Program-made: the position numbers and the translations under genes
The notes under the pieces: model-generated
Database searches by the model: none
The model's input: only the letters and a program-made list of their open reading frames with translations
What the model was told of the DNA's origin: nothing
Shown: positions 33,863 through 41,391 of the stretch, piece after piece
Position numbering within the stretch: the first letter of the stretch is position 1
Layout of the letters: each line of letters begins with the position of its first letter
Assembly (NCBI RefSeq): GCF_003020115.1
Contig: NZ_PYFX01000001.1
Coordinates: 759,501 to 823,500 of the forward strand
Reading direction: 5' to 3'
DNA: 64,000 bases
Origin: Bradyrhizobium sp. MOS002
GTDB lineage: Bacteria; Pseudomonadota; Alphaproteobacteria; Rhizobiales; Xanthobacteraceae

Positions 33863-35125
33863 ATGACCACGACACCGCATCGCGTCGTCATCGTCGGAGC
33901 CGGTTTCGGCGGGCTGGAGACGACCCACCGCCTCGCCGGCAGCCCGGTCGAGATCACGCTGATCGACCGCCGCAACCATCATTTGTTCCAGCCGCTGCTC
34001 TACCAGGTCGCCACCGCCTCGCTCGCCACCAGCGAGATCGCATGGCCGGTCCGGCACCTGATGCGCGACCGGCGCGATGTGACGACGCTGTTTGCGACCG
34101 TCAGCGGCGTTGACGCCGACAGACACTGCGTGCTGATCGACGACGGCAGCGAGGTGCCTTACGATACGTTGGTGCTCGCGACCGGCGCGCGGCATGCCTA
34201 TTTCGGTCACGACGAATGGGAGCAGTTCGCGCCCGGCCTGAAGACGCTGGAGGACGCGACCACGCTGCGCCGTCACATCCTGGTGGCGTTCGAGCGCGCC
34301 GAACGCGAGACGGATCCGGAAAAGCGCGCGGCGCGGCTGACCTTCGTCATCGTCGGCGCCGGTCCAACGGGCGTGGAGCTCGCCGGCACCATCGCCGAAA
34401 TGGCGCATCACACGCTGCCCGCCGACTTCCGCAATATCGACACGCACAAGGCCCGCGTGGTGCTGATCGAAGCGGGTCCGCGCGTGCTCGCAGGCTTCCC
34501 CGACGACCTCTCGGCCTATGCGCAGGCCTCGCTGGAGAAGATCGGCGTCGAGGTCGTGCTGGGACAGGCCGTCACCGAGATCAATCGCGAGGGCGTGGTG
34601 TTCGGCGGCAAGCTGCTCGAAGCCAAGACACGAATCTGGGCCGCCGGCGTCCGCGCCTCGCCCGCAGCCGAGTGGCTGGGCGCACCGGCTGATCGTGCCG
34701 GGCGCGTGCAGGTCGAGGCGGACCTGACGATACCAAGGCATCCCGAGATCTTCGCGATCGGTGATACCGTTCTGATCAACGCCTGGGACGGCAAGCCTGT
34801 GCCCGGCATCGCGCCGGCCGCCAAGCAGCAGGGCCGTCACGTGGCCGAGACCATTAAGGCGCGGCTGCGCCAGGAGCCGACAGGCCCGTTCCGCTACAAG
34901 CACTCCGGCAGCCTCGCGCAGATCGGCAAGCGGCTCGCCGTGATCGACTTCGGCCGCATCAAGCTGCGCGGCACCGTCGCGTGGTGGATCTGGGGCATCG
35001 CCCACATCTACTTCCTGATCGGTTTGCGCCACCGCCTCAGCGTCGCGCTGAGCTGGCTCTGGATCTACGCCCGCGACCAGCGGGCCGCACGGCTGATTAC
35101 GCAGGGGAGTAGTAAGGTAGTGTAG
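33863..35125 (+). CDS. ndh: Type II NADH:quinone oxidoreductase (NDH-2)
   Basis: 420 residues from an ATG with GGAGGGG upstream. The FAD motif VVIVGAGFGGL (about 8-18), LIDRRNHHLFQPLLYQVATASL (about 32-53), the NADH motif VIVGAGPTGVELAGTIAEM (about 163-181), FAIGDT (about 293) and APAAKQQGRHVAETI (about 315) match NDH-2. Two hydrophobic C-terminal stretches (WWIWGIAHIYFLIGL and LSWLWIYA) give monotopic membrane attachment. It oxidises NADH without pumping protons, useful for discharging reductant during aromatic catabolism. A single-gene unit. Confidence 0.88.
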   Translation: MTTTPHRVVIVGAGFGGLETTHRLAGSPVEITLIDRRNHHLFQPLLYQVATASLATSEIAWPVRHLMRDRRDVTTLFATVSGVDADRHCVLIDDGSEVPYDTLVLATGARHAYFGHDEWEQFAPGLKTLEDATTLRRHILVAFERAERETDPEKRAARLTFVIVGAGPTGVELAGTIAEMAHHTLPADFRNIDTHKARVVLIEAGPRVLAGFPDDLSAYAQASLEKIGVEVVLGQAVTEINREGVVFGGKLLEAKTRIWAAGVRASPAAEWLGAPADRAGRVQVEADLTIPRHPEIFAIGDTVLINAWDGKPVPGIAPAAKQQGRHVAETIKARLRQEPTGPFRYKHSGSLAQIGKRLAVIDFGRIKLRGTVAWWIWGIAHIYFLIGLRHRLSVALSWLWIYARDQRAARLITQGSSKVV

Positions 35126-35137
35126 AGCGCTCCACTC

Positions 35138-35268
35138 GTGTCCCGGACGCGGCGCGGCATGAAATGACGCGACGCTGAGCCGGGACCCAGCAGTCATAGG
35201 ACGCAGCAGTCATGGGCCCCGGCTCTGCAGCGCAGCGCTACGCGCCGCACTGCGTCCGGGGCACGAGA
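35138..35268. repeat. Palindromic intergenic repeat, family D
   Basis: GTGTCCCGGACGCGGCGCGG at the left and GCACTGCGTCCGGGGCAC at the right, with GAGCCGGGACCCAG and ATGGGCCCCGGCTC inside. It lies between the convergent ndh and binding-protein genes and is related to the element at 7262-7378. Confidence 0.75.
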
Positions 35269-35269
35269 C

Positions 35270-36481
35270 TTACTTCACCAGCTCGCACCCGCCCTCCGCC
35301 AGCGGGCGGAACGCCTGATCCGCTGGGATCGTCGAGACCAGCTTGTAATAGTCGTAGGGATATTTCGACTCCTCCGGCTTCTTCACCTCGAACAGATACA
35401 TCGGATGCACGACGCGGCCGTCCTGTCGGATCGTGGTGTCGCCGAACAGCTTGTCCTTGCCCTTGAACTTCTTCATCTCGGGCACGGCGTCCTTGGCATT
35501 GTCGCTGCCGGTCGCGGCGACCGCGTTGAGATAAGCGAGCGTGGAGGCATAAACTCCGGCCTGGTTGCCACTCGGCATCTTGCCGTTCATGCCTGGCCGC
35601 GCGGCGAAGCGCTTGGCGAAAGCGCGGGTGTCGTCGTTCATGTCCCAGTAGAAGGCCTCCATGAGCTGGAGCCCTTGCGCGACCTTGATGCCCATGCCGT
35701 GGACGTCGTTGATGAAGAGCAGGAAGGCGACGAGCTTTTGTCCGCCCTGCTGTATCCCGAACTCGGCCGCCTGCTTCACCGCGTTGATGGTGTCGCCGCC
35801 GGCATTGGCGAGCCCGATCACCTGCGCCTTGGAGCCCTGCGCCTGCAACAGGAACGACGCGAAGTCGGACGTGCCGAGCGGATGCTTAGAGGAGCCCAAC
35901 ACCTTGCCGCCATGCGCCTCGATGTATTTTTGGGCTTCCGCCTCGATGCCCTTGCCGAGTGCGTAGTCGACCGTGAGAAAATACCAGTCCTTGCCGCCGC
36001 GCGACATCATCGCCGCCGCCGTGGTGTTGCCGGTGGCCCAGGCGTCGTTGACCCACTGGATGGTGTTGGGCGAGCAGGCCTTGCCGGTGAGATCGGAGCT
36101 CGCGGTGGACGATGCAAGAAACGTCATGCGGCTGTCGCGCAGCAGCGTGTTGATGGAGAGACCAACGGCCGAGTTCGGCACGTCGACGATGGCGTCAACA
36201 CCCTCGACATCGAGCCATTTGCGCGCGATGGCATTGCCGACATCGGCCTTGTTCTGGTGATCGGCGTAGACGATGTCGACCTTGATGCCTTTGCCGCCGC
36301 CGTTGAAATCCTCAGCGGCCATGCGCGCGGCCTCGACCGAGCCCATGCCGTTGGTGTCCTGGAAGATGCCGGAGATGTCGTTGAGCACGCCGACGCGCAC
36401 GACATTGTCGGAGATCTCGGCATTTGCCGCGCCGCCAATCAGGCTCGCGGCCAGCGCAAACGTCCACTTCAAGTTCTTCAT
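35270..36481 (-). CDS. Liv-type periplasmic binding protein co-transcribed with the P450
   Basis: 403 residues from an ATG at 36481 with a strong GGGGAGGG site. Signal peptide MKNLKWTFALAASLIGGAANA. The mature part is a type I binding fold (DNVVRVGVLNDISGIFQDTNGMGSVEAARMAAEDFNGGGKGIKVDIVYADHQNKADVGNAIARKWLDVEGVDAIVDVPNS). It begins 44 bases after the stop of the CYP199-type P450 gene, so the protein probably delivers the P450 substrate (a 4-methoxybenzoate-like acid). No permease is adjacent. Three internal cysteines are few enough to suggest no special cofactor. Confidence 0.8.
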   Translation of the reverse strand: MKNLKWTFALAASLIGGAANAEISDNVVRVGVLNDISGIFQDTNGMGSVEAARMAAEDFNGGGKGIKVDIVYADHQNKADVGNAIARKWLDVEGVDAIVDVPNSAVGLSINTLLRDSRMTFLASSTASSDLTGKACSPNTIQWVNDAWATGNTTAAAMMSRGGKDWYFLTVDYALGKGIEAEAQKYIEAHGGKVLGSSKHPLGTSDFASFLLQAQGSKAQVIGLANAGGDTINAVKQAAEFGIQQGGQKLVAFLLFINDVHGMGIKVAQGLQLMEAFYWDMNDDTRAFAKRFAARPGMNGKMPSGNQAGVYASTLAYLNAVAATGSDNAKDAVPEMKKFKGKDKLFGDTTIRQDGRVVHPMYLFEVKKPEESKYPYDYYKLVSTIPADQAFRPLAEGGCELVK

Positions 36482-36525
36482 TATTCCCTCCCCTGTCGTA
36501 TTGATTATTTCCGATGCCGGCAGCG

Positions 36526-37746
36526 TCAGCCCGGCGTGATGGTTACAGGCAGGCTGTCGAGCCCGCGCAGCGTGTTGTTGAAGCGGCGCTGTGGCTCGCC
36601 CGTGATCTCGATCTTCGCGATCCGGCGGGCCAGAGCCGTGAGCATTGTCTCGCCTTCGAGCCGCGCGACCAGCTGGCCGACGCACATGTGAATACCTGAG
36701 CCATAGCCGACATGGCCTGACGTGCGGCGGGTGATGTCGTAACTATCAGGCTTGTCCCAGCGCCGCGGATCGCGATTGGCAGCCGCCAGGAACATCAACA
36801 CCTTCTCGCCCTCACCGATGGTCGCGCCTGACAGTTCGACCTCGCGCGTTGTCGTGCGGAAGAAGGTCTGCACCGGGCTTTCAAAACGGACGGCCTCCTC
36901 GAAAGCGTTGCGCGCCAGCGTGAAATCGCCGCGCAGGCGCTGCCACTGCTCCGGGAAGCGCGCGAGACAGTAGACCGCTGCACCGATGCCGTTAACGGTG
37001 GTGTCGAGGCCCGCCGACAGCAGCGAACGCACCAGCAACGGCGCTTCGGTCGCGGTGATGGCACCCTCGTCGACATGGGCGTGGATGCAGGCGCCGATGC
37101 CGCCGGGCGTGAGGTTGTCCCGCTGGCACTGCTCGGTAACGTAGGTCTGGTGCGGCGCCGAGCGCGCGATCGCCTCCTTGCGCAACTGGTTTGGCGGGCC
37201 GAAGGCGTTGAACACCAGGCTCGCATAGGGAATGAGATTCTCGCGTCCCTCAGGCTTCAGCCCGAGCGCATCCGGGAAGATCGACAGCGGATAGGCCTCA
37301 GCAAGGTCCGTGATGGCATCGAAGCTGCGCTTCTCCAGCAGCGCGTCCACGCGCTCTTCCGCTGCCGCCGCAAAGCGGTCGCGGAGTCCCTTCATCACCG
37401 TCGGCGACAGCACCTTCGAGAGCACGGCGCGGGTGCGGGCGTGCGCGGGTGGATCGGCTTCGAGGATCAGGCTTGGCGGCCGCCACGGCGTCTCCTTCTT
37501 GAAGTCGGAGAGGCCGACGCCGCGGCTGGAGCAGAACGTCGCGGGGTCGTTCAGCACGGCATGAACCTCGGCATAGCGCGCCACGCCATAGACGTTCCAC
37601 TTGTCGAGATAGACTATAGGTCCGGCCTCCCGCAGCAGTTCATGCGTGGGATAGGGATCAGCGAAAAAATTCATGTCGAAGGGATCGACGTCGAGATGCG
37701 GGACGGCCGACGAACCGTTGATTTCCGGGGAGCTGGAAGTGCTCAT
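36526..37746 (-). CDS. Cytochrome P450, CYP199A type (para-substituted benzoate oxidation)
   Basis: 406 residues. The I-helix SAGLDTTVNG (about 243-252), ExxR in EEAVRFESPVQTFFR (about 285), and the haem loop GYGSGIHMCVGQ (about 347-358, Cys ligand) are intact. The stretches VYLDKWNVYGVARYAEVHAVLNDP and FCSSRGVGLSDFKKE closely recall CYP199A2 of R. palustris, which demethylates 4-methoxybenzoate to 4-hydroxybenzoate and hydroxylates related acids. It needs a [2Fe-2S] ferredoxin and reductase; neither is encoded next to it. It diverges from a MarR gene and precedes a binding-protein gene. GGGAG-type ribosome site. Confidence 0.9.
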   Translation of the reverse strand: MSTSSSPEINGSSAVPHLDVDPFDMNFFADPYPTHELLREAGPIVYLDKWNVYGVARYAEVHAVLNDPATFCSSRGVGLSDFKKETPWRPPSLILEADPPAHARTRAVLSKVLSPTVMKGLRDRFAAAAEERVDALLEKRSFDAITDLAEAYPLSIFPDALGLKPEGRENLIPYASLVFNAFGPPNQLRKEAIARSAPHQTYVTEQCQRDNLTPGGIGACIHAHVDEGAITATEAPLLVRSLLSAGLDTTVNGIGAAVYCLARFPEQWQRLRGDFTLARNAFEEAVRFESPVQTFFRTTTREVELSGATIGEGEKVLMFLAAANRDPRRWDKPDSYDITRRTSGHVGYGSGIHMCVGQLVARLEGETMLTALARRIAKIEITGEPQRRFNNTLRGLDSLPVTITPG

Positions 37747-37830
37747 GGAAGTTCTCCCTCATTTTGATCTTGTGAAAAGGCGGCGCTTACCCTTAGGTCT
37801 TTCGGACACGCCGCAAGACAGAATCCCGAC

Positions 37831-38337
37831 ATGCCGCCGTCTTCGACCAGAGCCCGCCAGAAACCTGCGCCCGCCGAGACGGGACCGACGCTCGATCTCG
37901 ACCGCTACGTCCCCGCGTTCATCACCTTCATCGCCAACAAGCTCTCGAACAGCGCCACCGCGCTCTATCAGCGGCAGTTCGGCGTCAATGTCACGGAATG
38001 GCGGATCATGTCGCTGCTGGCGATCGAGCCCGGCATTCCCGCCTCGCGCATCTGCCACGTCATCGGTTTCGACAAGGGCCCGGTGAGCCGGACGCTGGCC
38101 GGCCTCGAGAAGCGCGGGCTGGTGTCGATCCGCACCGACCCCAATGACGGGCGCACCCATTCGATCTCGCTGACGGCGAAGGGCCGCGCCACCCATGACA
38201 AGGTGATCGTCGCGGCATTCGAGCGCGAACGGCGCCTGTTGTCTTGTCTGGACAAGGACGAGCGCGAGGTGCTGATCGACCTGTTGCGCCGCCTGCACGA
38301 AAATCTCGGCGCGGTGACCGGCAGCACCGAGACCTGA
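37831..38337 (+). CDS. MarR-family regulator divergent from the P450
   Basis: 168 residues. The winged helix (VTEWRIMSLLAIEPGIPASRICHVIGFDKGPVSRTLAGLEKRGLVSIRTDPNDGRTHSISLTAKGRA, about 50-115) is typical of MarR with an intact DxRxxxxxLT wing. Its start is 84 bases from the P450 start in the opposite direction, so it most likely represses the P450-binding protein operon until an aromatic ligand binds. The first 20 residues are a charged, disordered tail. Confidence 0.82.
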   Translation: MPPSSTRARQKPAPAETGPTLDLDRYVPAFITFIANKLSNSATALYQRQFGVNVTEWRIMSLLAIEPGIPASRICHVIGFDKGPVSRTLAGLEKRGLVSIRTDPNDGRTHSISLTAKGRATHDKVIVAAFERERRLLSCLDKDEREVLIDLLRRLHENLGAVTGSTET

Positions 38338-38568
38338 CGGGCCACGCGCGGGGCGCTGTGCCCTGTCATGTCCAGGCATGTGCCGGCGTTCGCCCGCGGC
38401 ACCCTCTCTGCCAAGCATTGCTTCCTCCGATATCCGACGCGGCGGTTCCTCCGCCGTCATCCTTGTCTGGAACGGTTCGCATAAATTAGTTGCTTAGGCA
38501 ACAAAAGAATCATGCAGGATAATGCGGCAGGTCGGCTGGCGTATTTAGCGAGCTGCCCGGCCCATCCC
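38338..38568. other. Intergenic region with an isolated palindrome
   Basis: Between the convergent MarR and CoA-ligase genes. Only notable item: GTTGC-TTAG-GCAAC at 38489-38502 in an AT-rich context, resembling a regulator site, but no gene start lies within reach on either strand. The stretch could be a remnant of a lost gene. Confidence 0.35.
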
Positions 38569-38648
38569 CGTCATTGCGAGCGCAGCCAAGCAATCCAGAG
38601 TCTTTCCGAGGCGGGATTCTGGATTGCTTCGCTGCGCTCGCAATGACG
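38569..38648. repeat. Palindromic intergenic repeat, family B
   Basis: Fourth 80-base copy with CGTCATTGCGAGCGCAGCCA (one arm substitution) and CGCTCGCAATGACG ends, in the convergent gap before the CoA-ligase stop. Confidence 0.9.
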
Positions 38649-38700
38649 ATGTGGAGGGAGCGCGCGTCGGTCACCGAGCGCCGTCGTGGTCAGTGAATGC

Positions 38701-40551
38701 CTAAAGACCGATCCACTCGCCCGACGCGCTGTCATCCAACCGCGCCACCGCATCGGCGCGGCGCGTCAGCACCGCGCGCTGGTTGATGTAGCCCTTGTCG
38801 GTGATCTCGCCGCCGTCCACCGACGGCGGCTCGGCGAGCAGCAGGGCGCGCGTGGCGTGGCCGGAGGAGTTGGCGCTCTGCTGCTTCAGCTTCGCGAGCC
38901 CCTGCGCGATCGCGACTCTGACCTCGCCATGCGCGAGCACGTCGTTCACGCCCGCGGTCTCGGGCAGGCCGGCATGCGCGCGGCAGGCCGCGATGTTCGG
39001 AAACACCAGGAAGCGCACCTCGTCGCCGCCATGGCCGGTGACGACGATGTCCTGCGCCAGCGGCGCCAACGCGGCGATGCCGGCGACGCGCAGCGTGCCG
39101 ACACTAACCCAGGTGCCGGAATTGAGCTTGAAGTCCTCCGCGACACGGCCGTCGAAGAACAGGCCGCGCTCGGGCCGCTTCGCATCGGCAAACTTCACGG
39201 CATCACCGATGAGATAAAACCCCTCGTCGTCGAACGCCTGCCTGGTCAGCTCCGGCGCTTTCCAGTAGCCCGGCGTGACATTGGGGCCGCGCACGCGCAC
39301 CTCCAGCTTGTCGCCGGAGGTGACGAGCTTCAATTCGGTGCCGGGGATGGGCACGCCGATATTGCCCGAGCGCTCCGCGAGGAAATGGCAGTCGGCGGCC
39401 AGCGGCGACGTCTCGGTCGAGCCCCACGCCGAGACCATCGGCATCGCGCGGCCAACGGTCTCGACGGAGAGCTCTTCGAGCGCGTCCCACAGATTCTGCG
39501 GCAGGGCGGCACCTGCATAGAACGCGAATTTCACCTCGCTGAAGAAGCGGCGACACAGCGCCTCGTCGCCGCGCAGCGCTGCGATCAGCATGTCGAAGCC
39601 GCGCGGCACGTTGAAATAGACCGTCGGCATCACGCTCTTCAAATTGGCGAGTGACGTCGCAAACAGACCGGGCGCTGGTTTGCCGCCGTCGATATAGAGC
39701 GAGCCGCCATTGCGCAGCACAAGATTGAAATTGTGGTTGGCGCCGAACGTGTGGCTCCAGGGCAGCCAGTCGAGAATGACGAGATCGTCGTTCCCCCGTT
39801 CGAGAAAAGTCCAGGTCTGCGCCTTGGCCTGCTGGCTGGACGTCAGCATGCGCTGGGTGTTGATGACCGCCTTCGGCGCGCCGGTCGAGCCCGAAGTGAA
39901 CAGGAGCTTTGCGATCGTCGCGGGCGTCACCGCGGCAAAGGCCTTTGCGACGTCGGGGCTCTCTGGCGTTGCCGCGATGCTGCGGAAGGCCAGTGCATCG
40001 GCATCGTCGGCATTGCCGCTGATGATCTGCGCGCTATGCAGCGGCTTGATCGCGGCCAGCGCCGCTGCAAACGGCATCGTGGCAGAGACGTAGATCGCGC
40101 CGGGCTCCAGCAGCGTGATCATGCTCTTGAGCTTGTCGAAATCCTTGGACATGAGCGAATAGGCCGGCGAGATCGCCGCCGAGGGCACGCCGACATGCTG
40201 AGCCGCCAGCGCCAGCAGCGCATGATCGATGCTGTTGTCGGAGAGGATCGCGAGCGGGTGCTCCGCGCTGAGACCTTGCGCCAGAATCCAGGATGCTGCC
40301 GCGCGCACCTGGCGCAGCGCCTGCGCATAGGTGACGCTGGTCCACGGCGCTTCGGTGCTGCCGCGCTCGGCGAGGAAAATCGCATCGGGCTTCTGCCGCG
40401 CCCATTGCTCCAGCCAGTCGCCGACGCAACGCGCGCCGTCGCGCAAGGGGTCGGGCGAACGCAGCACGATGCTGCCGTCGGCACGATGCTCGGCAACGGT
40501 TCTGGGTGTCGCGAACAGGCTCGAAGCATCACCGCGTGAGGCGGCTGTCAT
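38701..40551 (-). CDS. Feruloyl/p-coumaroyl-CoA synthetase
   Basis: 616 residues from the ATG at 40551 with GAGGAGG upstream. ANL-family signatures: LLFTSGSTGAPKAVINTQ (about 205-222), LDWLPWSHTFGANHNFNLVLRNGG (about 250-275, characteristic of feruloyl-CoA synthases), SAWGSTETSP (about 372) and ERGLFFDGRVAEDFKLNSGTWVSVG (about 456-480). It activates ferulate, coumarate or caffeate with ATP and CoA as the first step of side-chain shortening. No hydratase-lyase (Ech/CouA) or vanillin dehydrogenase gene follows. It diverges from a MarR gene, as couB-like genes often do. The product p-coumaroyl-CoA could also matter to aryl-HSL-type synthases. Confidence 0.88.
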   Translation of the reverse strand: MTAASRGDASSLFATPRTVAEHRADGSIVLRSPDPLRDGARCVGDWLEQWARQKPDAIFLAERGSTEAPWTSVTYAQALRQVRAAASWILAQGLSAEHPLAILSDNSIDHALLALAAQHVGVPSAAISPAYSLMSKDFDKLKSMITLLEPGAIYVSATMPFAAALAAIKPLHSAQIISGNADDADALAFRSIAATPESPDVAKAFAAVTPATIAKLLFTSGSTGAPKAVINTQRMLTSSQQAKAQTWTFLERGNDDLVILDWLPWSHTFGANHNFNLVLRNGGSLYIDGGKPAPGLFATSLANLKSVMPTVYFNVPRGFDMLIAALRGDEALCRRFFSEVKFAFYAGAALPQNLWDALEELSVETVGRAMPMVSAWGSTETSPLAADCHFLAERSGNIGVPIPGTELKLVTSGDKLEVRVRGPNVTPGYWKAPELTRQAFDDEGFYLIGDAVKFADAKRPERGLFFDGRVAEDFKLNSGTWVSVGTLRVAGIAALAPLAQDIVVTGHGGDEVRFLVFPNIAACRAHAGLPETAGVNDVLAHGEVRVAIAQGLAKLKQQSANSSGHATRALLLAEPPSVDGGEITDKGYINQRAVLTRRADAVARLDDSASGEWIGL

Positions 40552-40629
40552 GGTTTCCTCCTCGCCCGAAAGCCGGGATCGGCCGCAGCCTCGTCGCGGG
40601 CCGCGTTGGTCATAATGTTGGGCATGCCA

Positions 40630-40650
40630 ATTGTTGTCGTCAACAACAAT
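40630..40650. promoter_or_regulatory. MarR operator between the CoA-synthetase and MarR genes
   Basis: A 21-base palindrome: arms ATTGTTGT and ACAACAAT flank a five-base centre. It is centrally placed in the divergent promoter region and is AT-rich compared with its surroundings. Confidence 0.65.
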
Positions 40651-40703
40651 CTTCCGCTGGCGCGGCGAAGTCGCTACAAGAATGGTCCCGCAGGAGACGC
40701 GAC

Positions 40704-41198
40704 GTGACAGCCACGGCAACCCGGACTTCCCCACGCAAACGCGCCGGCAACGGCGCCGCGCGGCCGGTCGACGGGGACGAGATCGGCCTCGACGCCCTGG
40801 TCGGGCACGCCGGCTATGCGGTGCGGCGCTTCCAGATCTGGATTTTCCAGGACTTCATCAGGACGCTCGGCGATGTCGACATCCGGCCGACGCAATATTC
40901 GGTGCTCACGGTGATCGGCGCCAATCCCGGCCTGTCGCAGATGGCGGTGGCCAAGCGCCTCGGCATCGAGCGCGCGCGGCTGGTGCATCTGCTCGACAGT
41001 CTCGAGCAGCGCGATCTGGTCAAACGCGTCAAGTCGAGCACGGACCGGCGCTCCCACGCCTTGCACCTCACGCCGCCGGGCAAGACGGCGCTGGCAAAAT
41101 TCAAGCGCCTCGCCGCGGAGCACGAGCGGCATGTCGAGGAGAGGATCGGCAAGCAGAACCGGGAGCGGCTGCTGCGAATCCTCGCTGACTTCACCTGA
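40704..41198 (+). CDS. MarR-family regulator of the hydroxycinnamate ligase
   Basis: 164 residues, GTG start after AGGAGA. MarR winged helix: IRPTQYSVLTVIGANPGLSQMAVAKRLGIERARLVHLLDSLEQRDLVKRVKSSTDRRSHALHLTPPGKTAL (about 52-122). The DRRSHALHLT wing is intact. Divergent from the feruloyl/coumaroyl-CoA synthetase with a good palindrome between them, like the CouR/FerR systems in which the hydroxycinnamoyl-CoA thioester releases the repressor. Autoregulation is likely. Confidence 0.85.
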   Translation: MTATATRTSPRKRAGNGAARPVDGDEIGLDALVGHAGYAVRRFQIWIFQDFIRTLGDVDIRPTQYSVLTVIGANPGLSQMAVAKRLGIERARLVHLLDSLEQRDLVKRVKSSTDRRSHALHLTPPGKTALAKFKRLAAEHERHVEERIGKQNRERLLRILADFT

Positions 41199-41324
41199 TC
41201 CAAACTGCCTAATATTTGCGCAAATGCCCCTCGCAGGGCGCTGGCATGCCGGCCCGGCTGATCGTCAAATTATCCACAAGTCACTGATGTCTCGATAATA
41301 TCCGGAGCACTCGTCCTGCCCGGA

Positions 41325-41336
41325 TTCTGTACACAA
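41325..41336 (+). promoter_or_regulatory. Candidate GntR site next to the atzF promoter
   Basis: TTCTGTACACAA has a perfect TGTACA centre with matching TT/AA ends. It abuts the sigma-54 promoter and could bind the GntR regulator encoded at 43391-44113. Confidence 0.3.
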
Positions 41337-41351
41337 TGGCACATCGCTTGC
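41337..41351 (+). promoter_or_regulatory. Sigma-54-type -24/-12 promoter of atzF
   Basis: TGGCACATCGCTTGC: TGGCAC and TTGC elements with exact GG-N10-GC spacing. Transcription would begin near 41363, 29 bases before the preferred ATG. Confidence 0.6.
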
Positions 41352-41391
41352 TTCGATCTGGGTGAAGAGACGTAGCCGGAGTTTTCTCGCC

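Noticed and set aside
38524..38640. Short ORF running from the isolated palindrome through the family B repeat
   Set aside because: Most of its codons are repeat sequence; no ribosome site and no protein-like composition.
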